A stretch of 34,475 nucleotides of DNA from Deltaproteobacteria bacterium. GTDB taxonomy: Bacteria > Desulfobacterota > Desulfobacteria > Desulfobacterales > SpSt-501. A model generated the notes under the pieces. That model searched no databases. It saw nothing but the letters and a program-made list of their open reading frames with translations, and was not told the DNA's origin. Location of the stretch: the NCBI GenBank assembly GCA_016219005.1, contig JACRCN010000007.1, positions 1 through 34,475 of the forward strand, written 5' to 3'. Positions 6,134-14,503 of the stretch are shown one piece after another. Position 1 is the stretch's first letter; every line of letters begins with the position of its first letter. The translations under genes were made by a program, and so were the position numbers.

Positions 6134-7549
6134 TCACAAAGGCAGCGCGGCCAGCACGTCGGCGATAAACGCCTCGGTGTTCCAGGCCTGGGGAGTGGGC
6201 GTTGCCCCGAATCGCACCAGCACCAGTTTGCGCGACGGGATGATGATGACCTGCTGCTTTTGAAAGCCTTCGGCTGAATACGCATCCGCGGGCGCCGAAG
6301 GCCAGCGCCGGCTGGCTGGATCGGAGGCCGCGCCGGCGTTGAGCCAGAACAGCGCTCCGTACTCGCCCCTGGGAGCCTTCTCAGCCGGGGTCGTCGTATA
6401 GGTCACCCAGCCTTCGGGAAGAATCCGTTTGCCGTTCCAGACCCCGTCCTGCAGGAAGAGCAGTCCGAAGCGGGCCCAGTCCCGCGGGGTGGCGAAGGTG
6501 TAGGAGGACCCCACAAACGTCCCGGACGGGTCTGCCTCCATCACCGCGCTGGTCATGCCGATCGGGTCGAACAACTCCCGCCGCAAGAAATGGTAGGAAT
6601 TGGGTGTCTCCGTCTCCGCCGCCTGCCGTACGATGCGGCTGATGATGTTGGCCGTGCCGCTGGAATAGCTCCACCGGGAGCCGGGTGCGGCTGCCAGGGG
6701 CTTGGCGGCGGCGTAGGCGGCGAAGTCCCCGCTTTCGCAGAGCATGGCGGCGGTGTCGCCGAAGGGGGTGTAGACCTCGTCGAACTCGAGCCCGCTGCTC
6801 ATCCGCATGAGCTGGTCCAGAGTGATAGCGCGCCGGGGGTCGTCCTGCGCCTGCCACTCGCGAACCGGCGCCGGTGAATCGAGCTTGAGCCTGCCCTTTT
6901 TCACGAGGATCCCCACGAGGGCGTTGGTGACGCTCTTGCTCATCGACCAGCCGAGAAGCGGCATGCCGGGCGTAAGGCCGGGCGCATAGCGCTCGGCGAT
7001 GAGCCGGCCATCGTAAACCACCAGCACGGCCCGGGTGCGCTTGGGCATCTCCGGGCGGTCCTCGGCGAAGGCCGCATCCAGCGCCTGCTCGAGCTTGGCC
7101 GCGTCGACCCCCGGCGGCAACGGTCCGCCGATCTCCCGGCCTGCGGTGAGCCAGGGGAGATCGTCGATCGCGCTTTCCCGGATTTCGCCTGCGGCAATGG
7201 GTTGTGTGTTGAGCTCGGTTTCCGGCACGCCCACCACCAGGGTGCAACCGCAGCCTTCCCGGAAGACCGCCCGGGCTTCGGCGAAACCGAAGATATCCGC
7301 CGTGACCGCCTTGGCCTGACGATCGACCCGGTAGGAAACGGACGCAGCCGGAAAGATCACGGGCGCGACGTCTTCGCGGAACACTTCCGCGGCGTCGCGG
7401 CCGGAGATAAAGACATTCGAGCAGATGGTTTTTGCGGCAAAGCCGGTCCCGATGGGCGCGACCTTGATGAGGGGTAAGCCTGCAACCGCCACCGCGGCAA
7501 CCAGGACCGCCGCCACCCAGAGCACTGTGCGTTTGCCCCAGAGTTTCAT
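6134..7549 (-). CDS. Serine hydrolase, beta-lactamase/PBP4 family
   Basis: A 471-aa exported or membrane-anchored hydrolase of the class C beta-lactamase fold (esterase, amidase or D-aminopeptidase type). An N-terminal hydrophobic segment (residues 8-28) is followed by about 120 residues of family-specific sequence. The catalytic domain has S202-M-S-K205 as the SxxK nucleophile motif, and Y295-S-S in place of the Y-x-N of true beta-lactamases. The Y-S-S form is closer to the EstB/6-aminohexanoate-oligomer hydrolase side of the family. The LDQLMRMSSGLEF segment is also typical. The substrate cannot be told. The gene stands alone. Confidence 0.85.
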   Translation of the reverse strand: MKLWGKRTVLWVAAVLVAAVAVAGLPLIKVAPIGTGFAAKTICSNVFISGRDAAEVFREDVAPVIFPAASVSYRVDRQAKAVTADIFGFAEARAVFREGCGCTLVVGVPETELNTQPIAAGEIRESAIDDLPWLTAGREIGGPLPPGVDAAKLEQALDAAFAEDRPEMPKRTRAVLVVYDGRLIAERYAPGLTPGMPLLGWSMSKSVTNALVGILVKKGRLKLDSPAPVREWQAQDDPRRAITLDQLMRMSSGLEFDEVYTPFGDTAAMLCESGDFAAYAAAKPLAAAPGSRWSYSSGTANIISRIVRQAAETETPNSYHFLRRELFDPIGMTSAVMEADPSGTFVGSSYTFATPRDWARFGLLFLQDGVWNGKRILPEGWVTYTTTPAEKAPRGEYGALFWLNAGAASDPASRRWPSAPADAYSAEGFQKQQVIIIPSRKLVLVRFGATPTPQAWNTEAFIADVLAALPL

Positions 7550-7691
7550 GTGCCTCCACGCCGCTTGCGATCCGTGGCGCGTGTCAACAGCGTTTTTGTC
7601 TGAAAGTGTCGGTGTTTTGCGCTTCCCGAGAGCGGCCTAACTTCGCATATCGGCAGAGTTTCGGCAAGCGCGAAGGGTCCGGTGGCAGGGG

Positions 7692-7720
7692 TTGCGTGCT
7701 TGCACTGAAGCCATTAGAAT
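7692..7720 (+). promoter_or_regulatory. Promoter for the LarA-family gene
   Basis: TTGCGT (7692-7697), a 17-bp spacer and TAGAAT (7715-7720), 34 nt before the ATG at 7755. The rest of the gap 7550-7691 shows nothing I can support. Confidence 0.4.
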
Positions 7721-7754
7721 GTCAGTGGCAAGCCATTTGAATTGAGGTGCAACG

Positions 7755-9038
7755 ATGAAGATCGACCTCTTGTATGGCCGCGGCAAGCTGGCCGTTGATT
7801 TCCCGGATCACCTGCAGATCACCACCGTCCGCAAACGCGCCATGACGGCGGCGGCGGACCCGACCGGCGACCTGAAAAAGTCCTTTCAAGCCCCCGCGGC
7901 GGCGTCCCCGCTGCGGGAACTTGCCCGCACGCGCAAGACGGCCTGCATCCTGATCTGCGACATCACCCGACCCGTTCCCCACGGCCTGCTGCTGCCGCCG
8001 CTCGTTGCGGAGCTCGTAGCCGGGGGCATCACGAAGGAGAACATCCTGATCCTCGTGGCCACCGGCCTGCACCGGCCCAACGTGGGCGAGGACCTGCGCG
8101 AGGTCATCGGTTCGGATGCGGTGTTCAAAACGGTGCGCATCGAAAACCATTTCGGCCGGGACCGACAGGCTCACGCGGACCTCGGGCGAACGCCCTCCGG
8201 GATCCCCATTTTGATCGACCGGCGCTTCGTCGAGGCCGACCTGCGCATTACGGTGGGCTTGGTCGAGCCGCACTTCATGGCGGGCTACTCCGGCGGGCGA
8301 AAGCTCGTTGTCCCCGGGGTCGCGCACTGCGACACGATCTTCCGGCTGCACGCGGGCGGCATCATGGACCACCCCAACGCCGCCAACTGCGTTATCGACG
8401 GCAACCCGGTGCACCGCGAGCAGCTGCATATCGTGCGGGCGATAGGGGAGATCTACGCCCTGAATGTCGTCATCGACGAGGAGCGGCGCATCGGGTTCGT
8501 GAACTTCGGGGAGGTCGAAGCGAGCCACCTGGCGGCCGTCTCGTTCATGCGCGATTATGCGGAAGTGTCTCTGCCGCGGCGCTTCAAGACCATCGTTACC
8601 ACGAGTGCGGGCTACCCCCTGGACAAGACCTACTACCAGACGATCAAGGGTATGGTCGGGGTCCTGGACATCCTCGATCCCGGGGGCACCATCGTGATTG
8701 CGAGCGAATGCTCCGAGGGCATGGGCAGTCCGGAGTTCGTGGAGGCCCAGCGCAGGCTCTGCCGGCTGGGACCCGAAGCGTTCATGGCCGAGATCCTGTC
8801 CCGCAACCTGGCGCGGATCGACGAGTGGCAGACCCAGATGCTGGTCAAGGCCCTGCGTGCGGGCGACGTGAAGCTCTTCACCACCCGCCTGAAGCCCGCG
8901 GACCTCGCCGATATCTGCGTGACGCCGGTGGCTTCGGTCGAGACGGCCGTGCTGGAAAGCACGAAGGTCCACCGGGATGCCTGCGTTGCCGTAGTCCCGG
9001 AAGGCCCGTATGTCATTCCCGTCTTTCGGCAGGCATGA
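7755..9038 (+). CDS. LarA-family nickel-pincer racemase/epimerase (first copy)
   Basis: LarA racemases use a nickel-pincer nucleotide to remove and return hydride at the alpha carbon of hydroxy acids. This 427-aa protein keeps the family residues: D69-x-T-R72-P (substrate/cofactor loop), H106 in VATGLHRPN, H173 in EPHFMAGYSGGRK with K183, and H199. The YQTIKG segment near residue 296 matches the conserved Gln/Lys pair. These map onto D72, R75, H108, H174, K184 and H200 of Lactiplantibacillus LarA. The substrate need not be lactate, since many homologues act on other acids. GAGGTG precedes the ATG. The cofactor genes larB, larC and larE are not in the window. It converges on the methyltransferase operon. 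Confidence 0.85.
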   Translation: MKIDLLYGRGKLAVDFPDHLQITTVRKRAMTAAADPTGDLKKSFQAPAAASPLRELARTRKTACILICDITRPVPHGLLLPPLVAELVAGGITKENILILVATGLHRPNVGEDLREVIGSDAVFKTVRIENHFGRDRQAHADLGRTPSGIPILIDRRFVEADLRITVGLVEPHFMAGYSGGRKLVVPGVAHCDTIFRLHAGGIMDHPNAANCVIDGNPVHREQLHIVRAIGEIYALNVVIDEERRIGFVNFGEVEASHLAAVSFMRDYAEVSLPRRFKTIVTTSAGYPLDKTYYQTIKGMVGVLDILDPGGTIVIASECSEGMGSPEFVEAQRRLCRLGPEAFMAEILSRNLARIDEWQTQMLVKALRAGDVKLFTTRLKPADLADICVTPVASVETAVLESTKVHRDACVAVVPEGPYVIPVFRQA

Positions 9039-9085
9039 TTGAGGCGGAAAGGCAGTTCGATCTCCTCCTGCGTCGTCCCGAACCG

Positions 9086-9163
9086 GTGGGAGCGGCATGC
9101 CCGCCGCGATGGAACCGTGGCCAAAAACGGGCTCCGGTCATCGCGGCCGTAAGCCACTCCCAC
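9086..9163. repeat. Long imperfect hairpin between convergent genes
   Basis: GTGGGAGCGGC at 9086-9096 pairs with the complementary GCCACTCCCAC at 9153-9163 with one mismatch, and GCCGCGATG pairs perfectly inside it. The stem is about 28 bp with a small internal bulge. Such GTGGGAGCGGC palindromes are common intergenic repeats in some proteobacteria. Here it sits between the LarA-family stop (9038) and the methyltransferase stop (9181), where it could stabilise or end both transcripts. Confidence 0.7.
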
Positions 9164-9180
9164 ATGTATTTTATGGATAC

Positions 9181-9981
9181 TTACGAAGCCGTCAATTTAC
9201 CGGCCCTGAAAGCTTTCAGGTAGTTCATGCAGTAGGCATCGTGGCCCATCAGCGTTTCGGCGGTGGTGATGCAGCCCATCATGCGCGCATCCAGCGGGTT
9301 GACGATGGCTCCGTCCAGGCCCCGGGCAATGGCCATCACCATGAAGGTCTGGTTGATGAACTTGCGCTCGGGCAGCCCGAAGGAAATATTCGACAAGCCG
9401 CACATGGTGTGAACGCCCTTGAAGGTCTGGGTGATGCGCTCGACCGCCTGCAGGAACTCCACACCGAAGGCGTTGTTGGTTGCGACCGGCTGAACCAGCG
9501 GGTCCACATAGATGTTCGCCAGGGGCACATGGCTCCGGACCAGACCGTTGATCAGCTTGTCGGCAATGGCCATGCGCTGGTCGGCGGTTTCGGGCATGCC
9601 GTCGTCGCTCATGCAAAGGGCCACCACCTTGCTCTTCGATTCCGCCACCAGAGGCAGCAGCGTGTCATAGCGCTCCTTTTCGAGCGATATCGAGTTTATC
9701 ATGGCCGTACCTTTGTGCACGGCGAGTGCCGCTGCGATCGCCTTCGGGTCCGGGCTGTCGATGCAGCAGGGAACCTCCGCAACACTCTGGACGGTGGCGA
9801 CCAGCCACTTCAGCAGTTCGGGCTCCCGGCCCACGAACACGCCGGCGTTGACGTCGATGTAATCCGCCCCGTGCTCCCGCTGGTCCCGGGCCAGTTTCGC
9901 GACACCTGCGGCATCCTGGTTCTCGAGGATTTCCTTGACCGACTTACGGCTGGCGTTGATCAGTTCCCCCACAATCAGCAT
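9181..9981 (-). CDS. Methyltetrahydrofolate-corrinoid methyltransferase (MeTr type)
   Basis: This is the methyltransferase II component, passing a methyl group between a corrinoid protein and tetrahydrofolate. The 266-aa product has the pterin-binding TIM-barrel of AcsE/MeTr (262 aa in Moorella). The Moorella active-site residues D75, N96, D160 and N199 are matched here by D75 (CCIDS), N96 (MINS), D160 (YVDPL) and N198 (GLSN), almost without offset. The ATG at 9981 has GGAGGG upstream. The frame runs open to 10113, but that part overlaps the end of the upstream gene and is not conserved. It lies 34 nt after the methyltransferase-corrinoid fusion, so the two are very likely cotranscribed and work in sequence. 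Confidence 0.9.
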   Translation of the reverse strand: MLIVGELINASRKSVKEILENQDAAGVAKLARDQREHGADYIDVNAGVFVGREPELLKWLVATVQSVAEVPCCIDSPDPKAIAAALAVHKGTAMINSISLEKERYDTLLPLVAESKSKVVALCMSDDGMPETADQRMAIADKLINGLVRSHVPLANIYVDPLVQPVATNNAFGVEFLQAVERITQTFKGVHTMCGLSNISFGLPERKFINQTFMVMAIARGLDGAIVNPLDARMMGCITTAETLMGHDAYCMNYLKAFRAGKLTAS

Positions 9982-10015
9982 AATCCCTCCCTCCTTCCAT
10001 CCATAGACGGGTTCA

Positions 10016-11947
10016 TCACGCCCTTTTCTGGAGCAGCTTCCGGGCCAGATCGACGCTCGATCCGGCATCCGCTCCGTAACCGTCCGCGCCGATGTCGCGC
10101 GCAAACTTTTCATTGACCGGCGCCCCGCCCACGATAACCTTCACCGTGTTCCTCAACCCGCGGGTCACGAGCAGGTCGATGACCTTTTTCATCTCCGGCA
10201 TGGTCGTGGTGAGCAGCGCGGACATCCCCAGGATGTCCGGCCGGTGCTTCTCGACGTTGGCCACGAAGTCCTCCACGCTGATGTTGATCCCCAGGTCGAC
10301 CACGTCAAACCCCACCCCGCGCAGCATGGTGGCAACCATGTTCTTGCCGATGTCGTGCAGGTCGCCGCGCACCGTGGCGATGAGGACCTTGCCGCTCGCG
10401 TCCCGCTTTTCCTTGGCGAGATAGGGCTCGAGCACGGTTAGGGCCAGGTTCATGGCGCGGGCGGACAGCAGCACTTCGGGAATGAACACCGTGCCGTCCC
10501 GGAAGCGCCCGCCGATCACTTCCATCGCGGTGAGCATGCCCCGGTTGAGGATGTCCTTGGCGTTCAGCCCCTGATCGAGCAATGCTTGTACGTGGCCTTT
10601 GATGCCGGCGTCGTTGCCGGCGAGCACATCCGCATGCACGATCTGGAAGACATCGTCGGGTACCGCCTGTTGCGCCACGCGCCCGGCGGCCGCTTTCAAC
10701 TGCGCCTCGGTCAGGGGGCGCGCCGCCCCGGCCTGCAGCGGCAGCCGGCTCTCCTTTTCAACGCGTTCTCCGATCAGGGCCAGGCGGTCGAAGTCGGCGT
10801 TGGGCGGAGTGGTGTCGGCTACGGACAGGATGATGCGGCTGCCCGGAGCCACGGCTTTGAAGAAGTGGTCGAGGTAGGCGTTGAGATCATCCAGGCTTGC
10901 CGTGGTCGGGGAGAGCAGGGATTGGATCAGCCCGCCCATGAGGGTCAGTTTGCCGGACTTGCACCAGCGTTCGTAGTAGGTTTCGATGGGCAGCTTGGTC
11001 ATGGGCGCGCAGCAGACCGCCTCGGCCACATGCATGCCGGAGTCGGCGATGAGGTCGATGAGGCCCTGGTTCTCGCCGTCGCAGTGGCAGATGACAAGCT
11101 TGCCCTTGGAGGCCAGGTGCGCCGAGGCCTTGCGGAGCCAGGGAGTCATTTCCTTCTGAAAGTAGGGCGGGTAGGTGATCATGTCGTCGTAGTTGGCCCC
11201 CCACAGGACCACCTCGGCCGGCGATTCGCCCACAACCTTCAGGATTTGCTCATACACCAGGCCTATGGCCTCGGCGAGGCGCCGCATTTCCTTGTGGTGA
11301 TCATTGTAATGAAAAAAGAATTCGGTGGCATCCAGGAAATCGCGCTGGATGTGGTGGACGGGCGAGGCGGAGAAGGTGCCCATCATCACGGCGACCCCGT
11401 CGTCGCCGATGCGCTGCTGCCAGGCCCGGTAGCGGTCGTAATCCGGGGTCACCGTGATGTTCTCGAAGATGTAGGCCCAGATCTCGTAATCCTCGATCCG
11501 CTTGATGCCGTGTTCCTGTACCCAGGTGATGGAGACACCGGCATTGCGCATCTCCTCGTTGATCACCTCCTTGGTGCTGACGACACCCTTGGGGGTGTGG
11601 TACTCCACCCGGGTGGCTTCTTCCTCGCCGCGGCGGGTTTTCTGGACTTCCAGCTTGACGTTGGGCGAAAAGTTGATCCTGTAGCCGTTTTCCTTGAGGC
11701 TGTAGAGGCCGATGCCCCGGGTCAGGTTCTCCCGGGGGTCGACCACCTCCAGGAGCTCCGGGATGACCTTGTGCAGGGCCCAGCCCTCGGCCCGGGCGAT
11801 TTCATCGTGGGTGCGGCCCGCGTGGCGCTTGGGCAGGGTGCCCTGGTAGGAGTTGGCGTTGTACCAGAGGTCGAAGCGCGGGGTATAGGGCATCACATCC
11901 GGAGTCTCGCCCCGCATGGTCATGAGGATGCGTTCTTTCTTGGTCAT
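10016..11947 (-). CDS. UroD-type methyltransferase fused to a corrinoid protein
   Basis: A 643-aa fusion of methyltransferase I and its methyl carrier. Residues 1 to about 400 form a uroporphyrinogen-decarboxylase-like domain (start MTKKERILMTMRGETPDVMP; later GANYDDMITYPPYF and LSVADTTPPNADFDRL). A linker rich in A and Q follows, to about 430. Residues 440-520 are the helical cap (ILNRGMLTAMEVIGGRFRDG), and 520-640 the B12-binding domain, with D529-x-H531-x-x-G534 giving the lower-ligand histidine. At the usual H-x-C metal site the sequence reads C287-H-C289-D-G, so the first ligand appears to be Cys. Related O-demethylases keep the two parts on separate chains. It is followed at once by the MeTr gene, the expected acceptor. 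Confidence 0.88.
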   Translation of the reverse strand: MTKKERILMTMRGETPDVMPYTPRFDLWYNANSYQGTLPKRHAGRTHDEIARAEGWALHKVIPELLEVVDPRENLTRGIGLYSLKENGYRINFSPNVKLEVQKTRRGEEEATRVEYHTPKGVVSTKEVINEEMRNAGVSITWVQEHGIKRIEDYEIWAYIFENITVTPDYDRYRAWQQRIGDDGVAVMMGTFSASPVHHIQRDFLDATEFFFHYNDHHKEMRRLAEAIGLVYEQILKVVGESPAEVVLWGANYDDMITYPPYFQKEMTPWLRKASAHLASKGKLVICHCDGENQGLIDLIADSGMHVAEAVCCAPMTKLPIETYYERWCKSGKLTLMGGLIQSLLSPTTASLDDLNAYLDHFFKAVAPGSRIILSVADTTPPNADFDRLALIGERVEKESRLPLQAGAARPLTEAQLKAAAGRVAQQAVPDDVFQIVHADVLAGNDAGIKGHVQALLDQGLNAKDILNRGMLTAMEVIGGRFRDGTVFIPEVLLSARAMNLALTVLEPYLAKEKRDASGKVLIATVRGDLHDIGKNMVATMLRGVGFDVVDLGINISVEDFVANVEKHRPDILGMSALLTTTMPEMKKVIDLLVTRGLRNTVKVIVGGAPVNEKFARDIGADGYGADAGSSVDLARKLLQKRA

Positions 11948-12024
11948 TTCTCGGCGTTCCTTTTCTCTCCGGTTAGGTCCCCGGACGTTTCCGCTTCAGC
12001 CGCCGCCGGCTTCTCAGCGTCGGT

Positions 12025-12615
12025 TTAAAATTTCGGCGGCGTGATGATCAGATAAAATTGACATATCTTCTTGTGGGGGTTCACGAGCCGGTGGGGGGCC
12101 GAGCTGTCGAAATAGAGGCTGTCTCCCTTCTTCAATTCCCTTTGGCTCTGCTGGAATTCCACCCGCAGCGCTCCCTTGAGGATCACGAGGCACTCCTCGC
12201 CGTCGTGGGCCAGCGGATCCTCAGAGGTCATGCCGCCGGGCTGAAGGGTGCCGATCATGATCCCCATTTTCTTGGTCAGCTCGGAGTGGATGATCTCGTA
12301 TTCGAGACCGCCCCCCGGAAAGTTCACCCGCCGGCGCTTCTCCTTTGAAACCAGGCTGGCGTCGTCGGGGCTGCTTTCTGCGATCAGCGCAAACACGGGA
12401 ACCCCCATGGTCAAAGCGATCTTCCGCAGAGTGGAGAGCGAGGGGTCAACCCGGTTGTTTTCGACCTGGCTGACCAGACTGGCAGATACCCCGGCCCCCT
12501 CAGCCACCTGTTTGAGAGAGAACCCCTTTGATTTTCTCATCTCACGGATTTTCTGCCCCACATTCACTCCGCCGGACAGGTCCGGGCGGATCGCGGCTGC
12601 GACGTTGTTGCCCAT
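12025..12615 (-). CDS. XRE-family regulator with cupin sensor
   Basis: A 196-aa one-component regulator. The helix-turn-helix lies at residues 20-76 (QKIREMRKSKGFSLKQVAEG, then SLVSQVENNR and PSLSTLRKIA). A cupin domain covers about 115-190 (HDGEECLVILKGALRVEF, then GDSLYFDSSAPHRLVNP) and would bind a small ligand or metal. I prefer ATG 12615 because GAGGG lies 9 nt upstream. ATG 12639 would overlap the dctM stop as ATGA and would add eight residues (MKVRGLNA). Its place between the TRAP genes and the methyltransferase fusion suggests that it senses the imported acid and controls this operon. Confidence 0.9.
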   Translation of the reverse strand: MGNNVAAAIRPDLSGGVNVGQKIREMRKSKGFSLKQVAEGAGVSASLVSQVENNRVDPSLSTLRKIALTMGVPVFALIAESSPDDASLVSKEKRRRVNFPGGGLEYEIIHSELTKKMGIMIGTLQPGGMTSEDPLAHDGEECLVILKGALRVEFQQSQRELKKGDSLYFDSSAPHRLVNPHKKICQFYLIITPPKF

Positions 12616-12635
12616 AGCGTTTAACCCTCGCACCT

Positions 12636-13916
12636 TCATCGGCCCATCAACAGGTCCGGCAGAATCATGGTGATCGGTGGGAAGAAAATGATGATGATCA
12701 GCGATAACACCAAGGGAACATAAAACGGCAGGATCTCCCGGACGGCCTTGGCTACCGGAAGCTCCGCAATGTGGGCCGTGATGTAAAGCACCATTCCGAC
12801 CGGCGGCGTCAGGGTGCCGATCATCACGTTGAGCGTCATGACGACACCGAAGTATATGGGATCGAACCCAAGCTTGGTGATGATGGGCACGAAGATGGGG
12901 ATGGTGATGATCATCACGGAGGCCGTTTCCATGAAGCAGCCCATGAACATGAGGATCAGGTTGATCAGGATCATGATGACCCATTTGTTGTCGCTGATGG
13001 AGAAGAGCAGGCTGACCATCGCCTCCGAAATCTGCTCGTTGACCACAATCCACCCGAAAACCGACGCGGTGGCGATGACGAACATGAGCAGAGCGGTGGT
13101 GTGCACGGACTCCAGCAGGACCTTGGGCAGCGAACGAACGTTAAACTCGCGGTACAGCAGACCCAGGAGAATGGAGTAGGCCACCGCGATGGCGCCGGCC
13201 TCGGTCGGGGTGCAGACGCCGATCACGATGCCGCCGAGGATGATGACCGGTGCGAAAAGCGCGAGCCACCCGGCCTTGAAGTTTTTCCAGATGCGCCGGG
13301 CGCTCGTTTTTTCCTCGCGCGGGAAATTCTTTTTGACGGCCGTGTAGTACACCAGCGCCATCAGGAAGAAAGCGATCACGAATCCGGGCAGGAACCCGCC
13401 TATGAAGAGCTTGCCCACCGAGCATTCCGCAATGACGGCGTAGATTACCATGAGAATGCTTGGCGGAATGATGGGCCCCAGCACCGCGGAGGACGCCACG
13501 ACCCCGGCCGAGAACCCGCGCGGATATCCCTTCTGGACCATAGTGCCGATGGAGACCGTGGAAAGGCCGGCCGCATCGGCCGTGGCCGAGCCCGAGATCC
13601 CGGACAGGATGACCTCGGCCACGATGATGACGTGGCAGAGTCCTCCCCGCAGGGAGCCGACGAGGCTCAGGGCGAAATCAAACAGGCGCTGGGTCATTCC
13701 CGTCTGGTTCATGAGCGAGCCCGCGAGAATAAAAAAGGGAATGGCCAGGTAGGTGTAGCTCATGATCCCGGAAGACAGTTGATGGGCCATGACCATGAGC
13801 GGGTAGCTGCCGGCGATGAGAAAATAGAACAGGCACGCTATCCCCATCGCGAATCCGATCGGACAGCGCAGGATCATCAAAACGAGAAACGAGACGCACA
13901 GGACCGTAAACGCCAT
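12636..13916 (-). CDS. dctM: TRAP transporter large permease DctM (first system)
   Basis: The 426-aa integral membrane subunit drives sodium-coupled uptake of a carboxylate handed over by DctP. About 12 hydrophobic segments are visible. Family segments include GSATADAAGLSTVSIGTMV, AVLGPIIPPSILMVIYAV and, near the C-terminus, TLTPPVGMVLYITAHIA. The length is normal. It begins 6 nt after the dctQ stop, so the two are translated together. Confidence 0.95.
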   Translation of the reverse strand: MAFTVLCVSFLVLMILRCPIGFAMGIACLFYFLIAGSYPLMVMAHQLSSGIMSYTYLAIPFFILAGSLMNQTGMTQRLFDFALSLVGSLRGGLCHVIIVAEVILSGISGSATADAAGLSTVSIGTMVQKGYPRGFSAGVVASSAVLGPIIPPSILMVIYAVIAECSVGKLFIGGFLPGFVIAFFLMALVYYTAVKKNFPREEKTSARRIWKNFKAGWLALFAPVIILGGIVIGVCTPTEAGAIAVAYSILLGLLYREFNVRSLPKVLLESVHTTALLMFVIATASVFGWIVVNEQISEAMVSLLFSISDNKWVIMILINLILMFMGCFMETASVMIITIPIFVPIITKLGFDPIYFGVVMTLNVMIGTLTPPVGMVLYITAHIAELPVAKAVREILPFYVPLVLSLIIIIFFPPITMILPDLLMGR

Positions 13917-13922
13917 GGCGGA

Positions 13923-14426
13923 TTATCCTTTGGGGTTGGTGTCGGGGGCTGCGAACTCGATGGCGCGCCGCAGGAAGGAGAGAAGGATGCAAAAGCACAT
14001 CGCGACGCTGCTGATCAGCACGGGCAGCGAGAAATAGTTCTTCGGGATGCCCAGGGCGACCGTGTAGTGCCGCGACTGAAAGAACTGCAGCTTGTAGGCG
14101 CCCCATGCCACCACGACCAGAAAACCGAACATGAGGACACAGTTGAGCAGGCCCAGGGCCTGCTGCGCCCGCTGGGGCAACAACTTCGTGAAGAAATCGA
14201 TCTCGATGTGCTGCTCCTTCTTGAGGAGCAGGCTCGACCCGAAAAATGTCATCCAGACGAGCAGAAGCGTGCACAACTCCTCCGGCCAGGTCAACGGGTG
14301 GTTGAACCCATACCGGGTCACCACTTGCGCGATGGTGATCAGCGTCGATGCTCCTATGAACACGGTGGCGAAGCAGCTTTCGATTTTTTCGATGACGCGG
14401 TTCAGAACCTGCAGTGCTCGCAGCAT
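13923..14426 (-). CDS. dctQ: TRAP transporter small permease DctQ (first system)
   Basis: The four-helix small membrane subunit, 167 aa from the chosen start. The central signature NHPLTWPEELCTLLLVWMTF is typical of DctQ. I chose ATG 14426 (MLRALQVLNRVIEK) because AAGGAGC lies 9 nt upstream. The longer GTG start at 14477 would fall inside a stem-loop and has poor spacing. Membrane helices lie at about 20-40, 57-75, 94-114 and 134-156. Confidence 0.9.
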   Translation of the reverse strand: MLRALQVLNRVIEKIESCFATVFIGASTLITIAQVVTRYGFNHPLTWPEELCTLLLVWMTFFGSSLLLKKEQHIEIDFFTKLLPQRAQQALGLLNCVLMFGFLVVVAWGAYKLQFFQSRHYTVALGIPKNYFSLPVLISSVAMCFCILLSFLRRAIEFAAPDTNPKG

Positions 14427-14452
14427 GCGGAAAATGCTCCTTTCCGGAGACC

Positions 14453-14489
14453 CGGCGGAGGGGAACTCCTGCGACACGCCCCTCCGCCG
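14453..14489 (-). other. mRNA stem-loop between dctP and dctQ (first system)
   Basis: CGGCGGAGGGG (14453-14463) pairs perfectly with CCCCTCCGCCG (14479-14489): an 11-bp stem with a 15-nt loop and no T run. It lies right after the dctP stop (14504). Such a structure can protect the binding-protein message and make DctP more abundant than the permease. The second TRAP operon has an unrelated-sequence stem-loop in the same place (22841-22865). Confidence 0.7.
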
Positions 14490-14503
14490 ACAACGAAATC
14501 GAT

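Noticed and set aside
9982-10113. N-terminal extension of the MeTr gene overlapping the fusion gene
   Set aside because: The extension is not conserved, while ATG 9981 has a strong GGAGGG site and gives the normal family length.
10586-12028. A 480-codon open frame opposite the methyltransferase-corrinoid fusion
   Set aside because: Shadow frame with no conserved motifs; the other strand has full-length family matches.
14427-14477. Longer DctQ beginning at GTG 14477
   Set aside because: The start would lie in a stem-loop with poor ribosome-binding-site spacing; ATG 14426 has AAGGAGC at 9 nt.
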